Part shown: one piece after another, positions 8,597 to 18,495 of the stretch | Numbering within the stretch: the first letter of the stretch is position 1 | Layout: the number at the start of each line of letters is the position of its first letter | From: Clostridium sp. | GTDB taxonomy: Bacteria > Bacillota > Clostridia > Oscillospirales > Acutalibacteraceae | Reading direction: 5' to 3' | DNA: 49,551 nt | Assembly: GCA_023663865.1 (NCBI GenBank) | Contig: JAMPGU010000015.1 | Location: 1 to 49,551 of the forward strand | Translations under genes and position numbers: made by a program | The notes under the pieces: generated by a model | Seen by the model: only the letters and a program-made list of their open reading frames with translations | The model's database searches: none | What the model was told of the DNA's origin: nothing

Positions 8597-11500
8597 ATGA
8601 GAAAAACAAGGACAGGAAAGCGAATTGTCAGTATTTTGCTGTCTGTGCTAATCGTATTTACAGGTATAATGCCTGCTGCTGCGGCATTTGCTGCTGACGG
8701 TGTAGAGGGATATTATGATATAGAGCTCTTCTATAAGGACAGCGGTACAATCATTCCTTCAACCATGATGAATGATAAGGGTGAAGAGGTTACCTATATT
8801 GAGTATATGACAGAGGGTGATGAGCTTGCTTTATCCTATGAGCTTATTGATACCCAGATGCCGAATAACGGTTATGTCAAGTGGTATAGTGAAACCCCGA
8901 CCTTGGTGGATGTTACACAGGAGGGTGTTGTTAAGGCATTCGACTCCTCAAAGGGTGCAGTAGTCCATTCCTGGATTGATAATGAGGTTAAGACCATTCC
9001 GCTTGTGGGAAGTGTAATTGCAACCGTTCTTGAAAAGGCATTATTCAACGATTATGTGAATGTTGACACAATGGATACAGATGCAATTATTGCAATCGTT
9101 GAGGCAGCCTTTGGCTCCGATTCACCAATCTCTAAGTGGATCGAATCCTATAAGGGTGAGCTGATAGATTCTCTTCGTTATTATTTGGATAACATTAACT
9201 CCAATATCCATGTTCAGCTCTATGATGCTGAGGGTAAGCTGCTGGATGATGACTATGTGCAGATTTGTGTTACCAGAAATGATGAATGGTATGCAAACTT
9301 CCTGCCGAATGGTACACATATTACAAATAAATCACAGATTAATACGACGGTTGCCGTAGGCTCAACGGTACAGCTTTATGCAATAACAACGCCTGTAAGA
9401 TTAAAATATGGCTGCATTTATTCTGTAAAGAGCTCCTCTATTTTTGATCAAGGCAAGGTAGTGGCAACGGTTGACGACAGCGGTCTTGTTACCTTTAAAA
9501 ACAAGGGTACAGTTACCATTATGGTATCGCCTGATACTGAACAGGTCATTCAGAATATTCTTTCATTTATTAATAAGTTCTATGAAATTAACGGAGAAAT
9601 GATTGACTCCGATAAGGTTGCTGAAATTCTTATAAAATATGTAGGACTTGATATAAACAGAAATGTTCTTGCAGCAATCCTTGATGCCTGCTTCGCCATT
9701 GCCGATATAGCCGGCGGTGCTACCGATCCTGTTAAGCTGACAGCTACGGCTGCAAAGCTTATCGGTAACCTTGTTCTTCAATTTGCATACAATGATACAA
9801 TCACATTTAATGTTGTGGATGCACAGCCGATTACAGATTTCTCCATTGAAGGTGCAACAACTGTAAAAGAAGGCAGTGAAATTCAGCTTGAAATTACAAA
9901 TGTTCAGCCTGAGGTTGGTGATACCAGTGATATTACTTGGCGTTCATCAGATCCTTCCATTGCCAGCGTTGATGAGAAAACCGGTATTGTTACAGGCCGT
10001 GATGCAGGCGGTTCACTGGGTAGCTTGTCTACAAATAAATGTACAATCTATGCTGTTTCAGCAGCGAATAATATTGAACGCTCCTATACGATAACCGTTT
10101 CGGGTAAGACGGGACGATATCTGTCTGACGTAGAAATTGTGGGAGAAAAGTATTTGGAAATGGGGCAGGAAACAGATTATTCCTATACAGTATATCCAAA
10201 GAGAGTTGCTGAAAATGATAATCTTTACATAACCTGGGGTATGGTAACAGGTATGGACGAGGACGGAAATATTACCTATTCATGGGCAGACAGTGAAAAT
10301 CCTGCAACCGACGGACGTGGTTCTCTTGACAATAAGGGTCATTATACAGTTATCGGCGGCGGTAACAGCCAAATTGCTGTAAAAGCCCAAACAGGTTACT
10401 ATCTGTCAAACGGCAATTTCTATGAAATCTCATCATATACAAGAACCTTTGATGTTGTAAATGGTGTGCCTGTTGAAAATATACAGATAAGTGTTGGAAG
10501 TGCAACAGGTATAGCAAGCAGTCTGACAAAGACGGAAAAGGTAGATATAGACGGTGAAGAGTGTACCTATGTAAGTGTAAAAGCCGGCACACAGTATTAC
10601 GGCGTAGGTGCAATTATAAATGCTTCTGTTTATCCTGAAAATGCATCCAACCAGAATTTAACTTGGGTTATGGATAATGGCAACTATAATACAGAAACAG
10701 CCGGTGATACACATAGAATTACAGTCACCAAGAAAGCAGGTCACGAGGAGGCTGATACATTTAATCTTTACGCAGTATCCGCAGACGGAAGTGTAAGGTC
10801 AAATGTTATAACTGTTTGTGTATCTAAAAATAATGTTACAAAAAATACGATAGACCAGAAGCCGATTGAAATTACCAACGGACAGCAAATGAATGTAACC
10901 CATTCCATTGACTTCAGCGGTTCGGCAGATGGTACATATTCTGCATGCTATAAATGCAATTGGTATTCAACAGATAAAGATGTATTTACTGTTGAAGCCA
11001 AAAATAATTCAAATGGTGATGCTGCCATAACGGCAGTTGATGTCGGCACAGCTACCTTATACTGTGTTTCAGCAGACGGCGGTATTATTGATACCTGTCA
11101 GGTAACGGTTTATCCTGATAAGTCGTATTTAAAGGAAATTGTTAAGCTTTGTGACAAAACAGTTATAAAGAGAACAAGTGAAAATGCTTCTCTGTATAAA
11201 AAGTATATGAACAGGCTTGATCAGGCATACACAATCCTTTACGATATTCCAATGGCATCACAAACCTCCTGTGATACATATGCAAATGAACTGCTGTATG
11301 CGTTTTATAAGCTGGGCGGTTTTGTAGGTATTTTAGGTGTGGATATCACAGGCAAAAATAATACAGTATTACCAAGTGAACATATTACTGTAAAAGTAAG
11401 CAATACGGGTAATTATACAAATTACAGCTACGATTTTGACTATGTAATTGCACCTAAGAATGCAATGTACAGCTCTGTAAAATGGACCTCCTCCAATTCT

Positions 11501-14500
11501 TCTGTGACAGTAGATAAGAATGGTATTTGCAAGCCGGCATCAAATAACGCATGTTCTGCAGTAATTACCTGTACAGTTGCCGATTATATGAATACAGAAA
11601 CATCAAGCAGTGTATTCATTTCCTTTGTAAAAACAGCGACAACCGGTGTGTCACTGAATACAAATGCAATTGACGGCGGTAAGATTGGAGAGACCCAAAC
11701 CCTTAAAGCCACTGTAACACCTACACCAACATTGGGTGTGGGCGGTGCAAGCAGCACAGCTGTTTACTGGACATCAAGTGATGAAAATATTGCAACAGTT
11801 GACCAAGACGGTGTTGTTACCTTTGTTGAGGGCGGTAACTGTATCATTACTGCCACAACCTACGACGGCGGTTATACTGCACAGTGTGCCGTAAATGTCG
11901 TTACAAATTATACTGCACTGGAGCTGCTGGTACAGCAGTATAAGGATCTGCAGCTTAACTCTATAAACTATTATCCCGACAGCTGGGAAGTATTTATGAC
12001 CGCTATGGATAATGCACAGAAAATGCTTGCATACGGCAGAAATTCTCAGGCAGAGGTTAACAGGATGTATTCCGAACTGGAGGAAGCATATAACAGCCTT
12101 CAGAAATATAATTATATTCAAAAGATAGAGCTTTATCTTGACGGTGAGCAGACCCAGGAATTTTATCAGTATGACCTTAGTTTGTTATCAGAGGGTATCA
12201 GCTATAAGAATGCAGTTTTGGATTTGAATGTAAGACTGTATCCGAATAATGGTTCCTATCAGTCTGTAAAGTGGCAGTCATCCACAACAGATATTTCTGT
12301 ATCAAATGACGGTATGTGTTCACCAACAGCAAACAAGAGCTGCTATGGTTTAATTACCTGTACGGTAACTGACCATTACGGCACTGAATTTACAGACTCT
12401 GTATGGGTATCCTTCTCCTATTATCCTGTAACAGAGCTTCGCCTTTCAGAAACAAACATTTCAGGAAATATTGATACTACCTATCAGCTGAACTGCACAG
12501 TTTATCCAACCGGTACAAGCCTGCTTCACGTGGGAGCTGCAAGTATTCAGGATTATTACTGGGAGAGTGATGACGAGAGTATTGCTGCTGTTGACCAAAA
12601 TGGTTTGGTAACCTTTGTCAGCTCCGGTGCAACAACCATCCGAGCTGTGTCCTATGACGGTGGTATCAGTGCAGAATGTAAGGTGTCTACCAATGGTGAC
12701 AGAACGGCACTGATGCAGGCACTTGAGAATTATAAGAATGTTGATTATACCGATTATGAATACAGCTACGGTATGGCATTTACAGATGCTTATGCAGAGG
12801 CAGAAAGAGCATTGACGGATGTAAGCTATACACAAGCTAAAATTGACAATGCCACAAACACACTTGTAACCGCTTATAATAATATGGTTAATCATCCGTA
12901 TGTTAAGGCACAGTCAGTTACTGTCGATTACAAGACGTTTAAGGATCCTCTTTTAGCCAGCAAAAGTCAGGTTTCCTCCGGTACTATCGACTCCAACGAT
13001 GCTTTATCCGTTGATTTGTCAAAGAGCTATGCAGATAACAATTATCGAAATTATGCTGTATTAACAGCAAGTGCTTATCCTGCAAATGCAATGTACAAAT
13101 CCATCAGCTGGAGCGTGGATAATTCCTATAAGGCAAAAACCTCTATTGACAATAACGAAATTACCATTACGCCGGACAATGGAAATAACGGCGGTGCATG
13201 GGCAATAGTAACCGCTAAAATTGTTGATAATTATGACAGAGTTACAACAAGAACGGTTTATGTAGTGCTTAGTGACAAGGTTTGCAAGAGCTTTGCAATA
13301 AATGAAGCAAGCAAAACCATTTATGCAACAGCTGCCGCAACACCAATTAATTACACAATTTCAGGCTCACCGGAATTTGCTGATATTATTTGGACTTCAA
13401 ATAACGAGGATATCGTAAAGGTAGATGCCAGCGGTGCCCTCATCCCTGTAGAAAAGGGTACAGCTACAGTAACAGGAAAGACCCTTGACGGCGGATTCAC
13501 TTCTAAAATTACAGTTACTGTCTTAACCGATTTTGCATTGCTTGCATCAAAGCAAACAGAATATTATGATCTCATTCAAAGTGTAAAGGACAGCTATACA
13601 TATACAGAGGACTCATTAAATGCCTTATCTGAAGTGGTTGCTCAGGCACAGACCATGATTGACGAGAATAAAGCCACGCAGGCTGAGGTTAACAGTATGA
13701 TATCCAAGCTGGATGATATGTATGAAGCCCTTGTGCTTTATGTAGCTGCAACAGATGTAGCTATCTCAGCTGAGGAGGACAGCAGTGTATCTGTTGTGGG
13801 TGACGGATATATTCGCTATACAGGCTCCTTGCTGAATAACAAGGAAGTTGTGCTTAAACCTGTCTTTGCTGATGAAACTGCAGTTTATACAGAAATCAGC
13901 TGGGAATCCTCTAATCCGAATATGGAAATTGATGAAAATGGTATACTGACAAACAAAACAGCCTCCGCCGGTGTAACAGAGGTAACCTGTACGGTTAAAA
14001 ATGTATTCGGCGGTGTGTACAGCAATAAGGCATATGTATCCTTTGTCAGATATGCAGCAACAGGTATCAGCTTTGATGACGAGATGGTATTTGGCGCACC
14101 TGCACAGACTGTAACGCTTAAACCAAATATTACCAATACAAATAATTCAACGCTTCAGTCAGCAGTTGTTAAGGAGTGCGTATACACTACAAACGATCCG
14201 TCAATTGCAACGGTTGATGATAATGGTGTAGTAACCTTTATCACGCAGGGTTCTGCAACAATTACTGCTACAACCAAGGACGGCGGCTACAGTGCTTCTA
14301 TCGTTGCCTTTACAACTTGGGATACGGCTGCACTGAAGGCGGCTATAGATGAAGCAGAGAAGATTACCTATACCGATTATGCCTACGATTATGGTACTGC
14401 ATTTAACGAGGCTTTTGAAGCAGCAAAGGCAGTATACGCAAATGTTTATGCATCTCAGGCAGAAATTGACAATGCTTGCACAAGACTTGCAGAGACAATG

Positions 14501-15148
14501 ACTGCACTTGAGGGTCATGCATTTATTAAGCCGGAGCTTAGTGTTGTTTGGGGCGATGAAGTGCTTGAGAATGATGGCATTGTTCAGGTAGATGCCGATA
14601 CACAGCAGGCAACGGTTGCTCTTAAACTGAATGACGGTGCCATGATTAAGTCATCAGCAATCGCAGTCAGCGAAGAAAATAATGTGACGGTACGTGTAAA
14701 CGGCAGCAATGCTGTGATTACCAAAAACGGAGAAAAGGGCAGCCTGAAGCTGGATGCACTCGTCGTTGATGATTACGGCAGAGAATATACCTTGTCCTAC
14801 AACTTAAATGTGATTGACAAGATTATTCCTGCAACCTCTATTGTGTTGACTGCTGACGGTGAGGTAATCGGAAGTACCTTAACCCACAGCTGCGGCGGAC
14901 GCTATACCAACTTTAAGAGTATGCAGATCGGCTATATCCCAACACCGGGCAACGCCAATGCAATCACAGATGTAACCTATAAATCATCTGCAGAAAATTA
15001 TATTGAAATCAGCAAGGACGGCGTAATCAGTGTTACAACAATGGGCGCACTGCGTTCTTCAAATACAGCTAAGATTACATGTACGGTTACAAGTGCTGAC
15101 GGTACAGTGGCCGAAGCATCCTTTGTATTTACAATTACCAGAGCATAA
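8597..15148 (+). CDS. Giant secreted Big_2 (Ig-like) / FIVAR repeat protein
   Basis: A 2183-residue secreted protein. A basic N-terminus, hydrophobic core and AAAAFAAD cleavage region form a signal peptide of about 33 residues. The body alternates bacterial Ig-like Big_2 domains, recognised by repeated W-S-D/N-x-x-I-A-x-V-D-x-x-G-x-V-T and a later DGG motif, with helical FIVAR-type modules near residues 843-910, 1104-1170, 1369-1435, 1645-1715 and 1909-1975, each rich in Ala/Tyr with the SQAEV/I-(N/D) motif. No LPXTG-like signal, terminal TM helix, SLH or catalytic domain was seen, so how it stays at the surface is unclear. It is probably an adhesin or carbohydrate-binding scaffold. The next gene starts 12 bp downstream and is probably cotranscribed. 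Confidence 0.88.
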   Translation: MRKTRTGKRIVSILLSVLIVFTGIMPAAAAFAADGVEGYYDIELFYKDSGTIIPSTMMNDKGEEVTYIEYMTEGDELALSYELIDTQMPNNGYVKWYSETPTLVDVTQEGVVKAFDSSKGAVVHSWIDNEVKTIPLVGSVIATVLEKALFNDYVNVDTMDTDAIIAIVEAAFGSDSPISKWIESYKGELIDSLRYYLDNINSNIHVQLYDAEGKLLDDDYVQICVTRNDEWYANFLPNGTHITNKSQINTTVAVGSTVQLYAITTPVRLKYGCIYSVKSSSIFDQGKVVATVDDSGLVTFKNKGTVTIMVSPDTEQVIQNILSFINKFYEINGEMIDSDKVAEILIKYVGLDINRNVLAAILDACFAIADIAGGATDPVKLTATAAKLIGNLVLQFAYNDTITFNVVDAQPITDFSIEGATTVKEGSEIQLEITNVQPEVGDTSDITWRSSDPSIASVDEKTGIVTGRDAGGSLGSLSTNKCTIYAVSAANNIERSYTITVSGKTGRYLSDVEIVGEKYLEMGQETDYSYTVYPKRVAENDNLYITWGMVTGMDEDGNITYSWADSENPATDGRGSLDNKGHYTVIGGGNSQIAVKAQTGYYLSNGNFYEISSYTRTFDVVNGVPVENIQISVGSATGIASSLTKTEKVDIDGEECTYVSVKAGTQYYGVGAIINASVYPENASNQNLTWVMDNGNYNTETAGDTHRITVTKKAGHEEADTFNLYAVSADGSVRSNVITVCVSKNNVTKNTIDQKPIEITNGQQMNVTHSIDFSGSADGTYSACYKCNWYSTDKDVFTVEAKNNSNGDAAITAVDVGTATLYCVSADGGIIDTCQVTVYPDKSYLKEIVKLCDKTVIKRTSENASLYKKYMNRLDQAYTILYDIPMASQTSCDTYANELLYAFYKLGGFVGILGVDITGKNNTVLPSEHITVKVSNTGNYTNYSYDFDYVIAPKNAMYSSVKWTSSNSSVTVDKNGICKPASNNACSAVITCTVADYMNTETSSSVFISFVKTATTGVSLNTNAIDGGKIGETQTLKATVTPTPTLGVGGASSTAVYWTSSDENIATVDQDGVVTFVEGGNCIITATTYDGGYTAQCAVNVVTNYTALELLVQQYKDLQLNSINYYPDSWEVFMTAMDNAQKMLAYGRNSQAEVNRMYSELEEAYNSLQKYNYIQKIELYLDGEQTQEFYQYDLSLLSEGISYKNAVLDLNVRLYPNNGSYQSVKWQSSTTDISVSNDGMCSPTANKSCYGLITCTVTDHYGTEFTDSVWVSFSYYPVTELRLSETNISGNIDTTYQLNCTVYPTGTSLLHVGAASIQDYYWESDDESIAAVDQNGLVTFVSSGATTIRAVSYDGGISAECKVSTNGDRTALMQALENYKNVDYTDYEYSYGMAFTDAYAEAERALTDVSYTQAKIDNATNTLVTAYNNMVNHPYVKAQSVTVDYKTFKDPLLASKSQVSSGTIDSNDALSVDLSKSYADNNYRNYAVLTASAYPANAMYKSISWSVDNSYKAKTSIDNNEITITPDNGNNGGAWAIVTAKIVDNYDRVTTRTVYVVLSDKVCKSFAINEASKTIYATAAATPINYTISGSPEFADIIWTSNNEDIVKVDASGALIPVEKGTATVTGKTLDGGFTSKITVTVLTDFALLASKQTEYYDLIQSVKDSYTYTEDSLNALSEVVAQAQTMIDENKATQAEVNSMISKLDDMYEALVLYVAATDVAISAEEDSSVSVVGDGYIRYTGSLLNNKEVVLKPVFADETAVYTEISWESSNPNMEIDENGILTNKTASAGVTEVTCTVKNVFGGVYSNKAYVSFVRYAATGISFDDEMVFGAPAQTVTLKPNITNTNNSTLQSAVVKECVYTTNDPSIATVDDNGVVTFITQGSATITATTKDGGYSASIVAFTTWDTAALKAAIDEAEKITYTDYAYDYGTAFNEAFEAAKAVYANVYASQAEIDNACTRLAETMTALEGHAFIKPELSVVWGDEVLENDGIVQVDADTQQATVALKLNDGAMIKSSAIAVSEENNVTVRVNGSNAVITKNGEKGSLKLDALVVDDYGREYTLSYNLNVIDKIIPATSIVLTADGEVIGSTLTHSCGGRYTNFKSMQIGYIPTPGNANAITDVTYKSSAENYIEISKDGVISVTTMGALRSSNTAKITCTVTSADGTVAEASFVFTITRA

Positions 15149-15160
15149 GGAGGTAGAGAG

Positions 15161-16510
15161 ATGTCTAATTCATTTAAAAAAATGGTGTCTCTAATCCTGG
15201 CACTGACCTTCACCATGTCATTCCTTTTGGTGGGAATGACAGTGTACGGTGATGATTTGATTGCAATTAATGCTTCTAATTTCAGCGATCCGACCTTTAG
15301 AGAAATCATTAGCAGTGATGAGTACGATAAAAACGGCGACGGCTATTTAAGTGCAGAGGAGAGAGATGTAGACTTCATTTCCCTTGTCGGAATGGTTGAT
15401 ACCGAGGCAGGTGAAACCATTAAGGATTTGAAGGGGATAGAATTTTTTACAAATCTTACAATTCTTCGCTGCGGCGGAATCGGGCTTGAAAGTCTTGATG
15501 TATCAGCCCTTACGAAGTTAACCTCTTTAACCTGTCAGGGTAATCTGCTTACAGAGCTTGATGTGTCAAACAATATGAAGCTTATTACCCTCAACTGTTC
15601 GGATAACAGGATAAGCAATTTACAAATGCCGATAACATCAACCTTAACCTTTTTGCACTGCTATGCAAATAACATTGCCGAGATTGATGTTCACAATCTT
15701 ACCAATCTGACAGATTTCAGATGTGACCAAAACGAACTGACGGAGCTTGATTTATACTCTAACAGAAAGCTGACAGAGCTGGGATGCTCTATGAATCATT
15801 TGACATCCCTTGATTTAAGTGCAACCGCACTTGAGGAAGTTACAGAGTATATGATTGGCGAGCAGACCGTAACTGTACAGGCTGCACTTTCAGGCAGTAC
15901 GATTGTTGTTCCATTTGCAAATCGCGGCGTAAACACTGCAAACTACAGAGGCTGTTCCCTTGATGATTATGATGACGGAGCAGGCTTTGAGTTCGACCAG
16001 TTTGTTGCATATGATGTTGACGAAATAAAGGATGGTATTGATTATGCGTGCTATCCAATGATAGAAAATGCTGCAGATATGACTGTTCATATTGATGTGG
16101 TCAGAGATTTTTATCAGGTTAATTTCTATACGGATGATACGCTGACGCAAAGAATCGGCAAATCCATTGTTAAGTCAGGCGGCAGTGTAACAGCACCGGC
16201 TGTGACGGATGCACCGCAGTGCAAGACCTTTGCCGGCTGGAGTGACAGCTTTGATAATGTTACAGAGGATAAAGATGTTTACATTATCTTTAAGGATGCA
16301 CATAACTATGCCGTAACCGCACTTGCCGGCGATAAGGATACGGTAACGGTTTCTTGTAAGGACTGCAAAGCCGGTTATGATGTAAGCTTTATCAGTATTG
16401 TGAACACAACACCGTCAGATGAAAGATTTGATGAATATGTTGATATCAATCATGATAAATACATAAATGCGAAAGATTACGAAAAAATCTATAAGCAGTT
16501 TGGCAGATAA
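15161..16510 (+). CDS. Secreted leucine-rich-repeat protein with EF-hand and half-dockerin C-terminus
   Basis: A 449-residue secreted protein with a signal peptide (about residues 1-30). An EF-hand loop (DKNGDGYLSAEE) lies near residue 56. About six 21-residue LRRs of the L-x-x-L-x-C-x-x-N-x-L-T-x-L-D-V type span roughly residues 94-224. A beta-repeat with FAGWSDSFDNVTEDKDVY resembling the InlB/Flg_new type spans about 317-378. The last 22 residues (DINHDKYINAKD core) match one F-hand of a type I dockerin; a full dockerin has two. GGAGG 8 nt upstream supports the start. It lies 12 bp after the giant Big_2 protein, so both probably act at the surface together. Calcium binding is predicted from the loops. 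Confidence 0.85.
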   Translation: MSNSFKKMVSLILALTFTMSFLLVGMTVYGDDLIAINASNFSDPTFREIISSDEYDKNGDGYLSAEERDVDFISLVGMVDTEAGETIKDLKGIEFFTNLTILRCGGIGLESLDVSALTKLTSLTCQGNLLTELDVSNNMKLITLNCSDNRISNLQMPITSTLTFLHCYANNIAEIDVHNLTNLTDFRCDQNELTELDLYSNRKLTELGCSMNHLTSLDLSATALEEVTEYMIGEQTVTVQAALSGSTIVVPFANRGVNTANYRGCSLDDYDDGAGFEFDQFVAYDVDEIKDGIDYACYPMIENAADMTVHIDVVRDFYQVNFYTDDTLTQRIGKSIVKSGGSVTAPAVTDAPQCKTFAGWSDSFDNVTEDKDVYIIFKDAHNYAVTALAGDKDTVTVSCKDCKAGYDVSFISIVNTTPSDERFDEYVDINHDKYINAKDYEKIYKQFGR

Positions 16511-16515
16511 GAAAG

Positions 16516-16544
16516 GCTCTGAGGAAAAATCCTCAGAGCTTTTT
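16516..16544 (+). terminator. Intrinsic terminator after the surface-protein pair
   Basis: A perfect 10-bp stem (16516-16525 with 16530-16539) with a 4-A loop is followed by five T. It separates the secreted pair from the next gene. Confidence 0.9.
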
Positions 16545-16575
16545 AAACAAAATTCTGTTATGGGGAGATGATATT

Positions 16576-18006
16576 TTGCAAACGAAAGAAGATTTAATGT
16601 CACTTGGCTTTAATGAAAAGGAAGCAGAAGTTTTAACGCTTTTGGATGATGTTATATTTTCAAAAGAAGATTATGTGAATAATGATCTGTGCTTTGATTT
16701 GTCACAGCACGGTATCTGCGAATTGACTGTTACATTAAAAAATGCAGTGCTTAGTACAGAAATCCCCACAGACGATTTGGTATCATTAGAGGGAATTCAG
16801 ATAATCAAAACCGCAAAGGGCTATTCTTTTGTGTGTAACGCCGGTTATTTTGATTTTCAAAATGACAAGCATATTGCTGTTCCATTAACCATAGAGTTTG
16901 ACTGCTTAAAAATAATAAGCAAAGCACTAAAAGCAAATTTTTGTATTATCGGCTCGCCTTGGGAGTCTTTGTCCCTTTATGCTTGTAATATTTATGAAAA
17001 GGTCAGAGAGCCCTATTTAGATTCGAATGAAAAGGAGAATGCACTTGCACCTCTGCTCAAAGAATTTTATATATTATTTAATGGTTATCTTCAAGCAAAT
17101 GATGAAATGAAGCTTGATACATTGAAAAGTAAATTGCCAAAGGATAAAAAATTAAATAAGTTTTTTGACAGCATTGAGAAAAGTAACAGTATTGATGCAC
17201 GAAGCAAGGCAATAAATAAATTGTTTCTATATATGTCCTGCGAAACGTTTGAGGACAGCTGGAGAAGTATTCTGGATTTGCTGAATGATTCACAGTCAGA
17301 CTATGAAGAGAAAGACAATTCTGAAATTTATAATATGCTTACGGCTGAACACAATGATATTGATGAAGTAATGCATCTGAATGGCTATACAGGCGTTTAT
17401 CCGTCCTACAAAAAGAACACCAAAATAAAAGGTATTCATTTGCAAAGAAATTATGAAAATTTATATTTTGTCGGTATGGAGTCTGCCACTGTATTCATTG
17501 AATGCAAAGACGAGATATTTGAAGAGTGCGGAAATATTGTATTTGAAATATACACAGCTTTAGGTAAACCGAATAAAATCAAAGATAAATACAGCTGTTT
17601 ATTTTCGAAGAAAGGAAAGGGCTATTATAAGTCAGAGTTTATAACATACGAAATTGATGAATTAAAGGAGCTTCATTTTGATGATGAGGCCAAGCAAATA
17701 CCGCATATTGTATGCAAGGAAGCGGAACTGAAAAATCTGTCAAAGGCTGAAAAGAAAATACTGGGAACGGCTAAAACAAAGGAAGAGATTCTATTCACAA
17801 TGTCACTTTGGCTTATGTTTGGCCTGCTGTTTGGTGTGTTTATGACATTGGGTTTTATACTGATTGAATTTTTAGCTGTGTTATGCCTAGGACGGGTATC
17901 TGATTTTTCTTGGCTGTTTTTGCAAACACCTTGGTGGAAGATATTTCTGTTCAGCTGGCTGGGCTTTGGCGGCTTGATGGGAATATCAAGTTTAATTGCA
18001 GATTGA
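16576..18006 (+). CDS. Unrecognised protein with C-terminal membrane segments, TTG start
   Basis: A 476-residue protein of no family I recognise. The first 410 residues are charged and soluble-looking with no signal peptide. The C-terminus has a long hydrophobic stretch after AKTKEEILF, enough for one or two helices, then a second one (WWKIFLFSWLGFGG), so it is probably tail-anchored in the membrane with its bulk in the cytoplasm. The start is TTG: GGGGAG lies 8 nt upstream, whereas the next in-frame ATG (codon 8) has no ribosome site. It follows a strong terminator, and no promoter was firmly identified in the 30-bp gap, so expression may depend on read-through. Confidence 0.75.
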   Translation: MQTKEDLMSLGFNEKEAEVLTLLDDVIFSKEDYVNNDLCFDLSQHGICELTVTLKNAVLSTEIPTDDLVSLEGIQIIKTAKGYSFVCNAGYFDFQNDKHIAVPLTIEFDCLKIISKALKANFCIIGSPWESLSLYACNIYEKVREPYLDSNEKENALAPLLKEFYILFNGYLQANDEMKLDTLKSKLPKDKKLNKFFDSIEKSNSIDARSKAINKLFLYMSCETFEDSWRSILDLLNDSQSDYEEKDNSEIYNMLTAEHNDIDEVMHLNGYTGVYPSYKKNTKIKGIHLQRNYENLYFVGMESATVFIECKDEIFEECGNIVFEIYTALGKPNKIKDKYSCLFSKKGKGYYKSEFITYEIDELKELHFDDEAKQIPHIVCKEAELKNLSKAEKKILGTAKTKEEILFTMSLWLMFGLLFGVFMTLGFILIEFLAVLCLGRVSDFSWLFLQTPWWKIFLFSWLGFGGLMGISSLIAD

Positions 18007-18037
18007 TTATTTCATTCGATACAAATTAATAAATAAT

Positions 18038-18082
18038 AAACCACGAACATTTCAGTTAAACTGCTGTTCGTGGTTTGTTTTG
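18038..18082. terminator. Terminator between convergent genes
   Basis: A 12-bp perfect stem (18038-18049 with 18065-18076) closes a 15-nt loop. It is followed by GTTTTG on the plus strand and flanked by an A-rich stretch on the left, so it may also serve the ridA transcript on the minus strand. Confidence 0.75.
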
Positions 18083-18108
18083 TTATAGCCTATTTATGCC
18101 TTATGTGA

Positions 18109-18480
18109 TTACAGCTCTGCGATCAATTCAATTTCACAGAGTACGCCCTTTGGCAAATCCTTGACTGCCACACATGAGCGAGCAGGCTTAGATGTAAAGT
18201 ATGTTCCGTAGATTTCATTGAATTTTGCAAAGTCGTTAATATCTGCTAAGAAGCAAACAGTTTTTACAACCTTATCCATAGATGTGCCGGCAGCCTCTGT
18301 AACAGCTTTAAGGTTTTCACAAACCTGTGTTGTCTGCTCTTCAATGGTTTTTGCCTCAACCTCATTGGTTGCAGGGTTGATTGCAATTTGTCCTGATGTA
18401 AACAGCAGTCCGTTTGCCTTTACTGCCTGTGAGTATGGTCCGATTGCATTTGGTGCATTGTTTGTTGATACGTATTCCAT
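18109..18480 (-). CDS. ridA: RidA family 2-iminobutanoate/2-iminopropanoate deaminase
   Basis: A 123-residue RidA (YjgF/YER057c/UK114) protein, usual length. It hydrolyses the reactive enamine/imine intermediates released by PLP dehydratases. Family marks are the N-terminal NAIGPYSQAV, the substrate-binding arginine in KPARSCVAV and the C-terminal CEIELIAEL. It lies 15 bp after ilvA on the same strand, so the enzyme that makes 2-aminocrotonate and the one that detoxifies it are cotranscribed. GGAG lies 6-9 nt ahead of the ATG. Confidence 0.95.
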   Translation of the reverse strand: MEYVSTNNAPNAIGPYSQAVKANGLLFTSGQIAINPATNEVEAKTIEEQTTQVCENLKAVTEAAGTSMDKVVKTVCFLADINDFAKFNEIYGTYFTSKPARSCVAVKDLPKGVLCEIELIAEL

Positions 18481-18495
18481 AGCTGATCTCCTTTA

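Noticed and set aside
8597..15148. Giant protein as a toxin or polymorphic delivery protein
   Set aside because: No catalytic, toxin, pretoxin or delivery domain was seen; the whole length is Ig-like and FIVAR-type modules.
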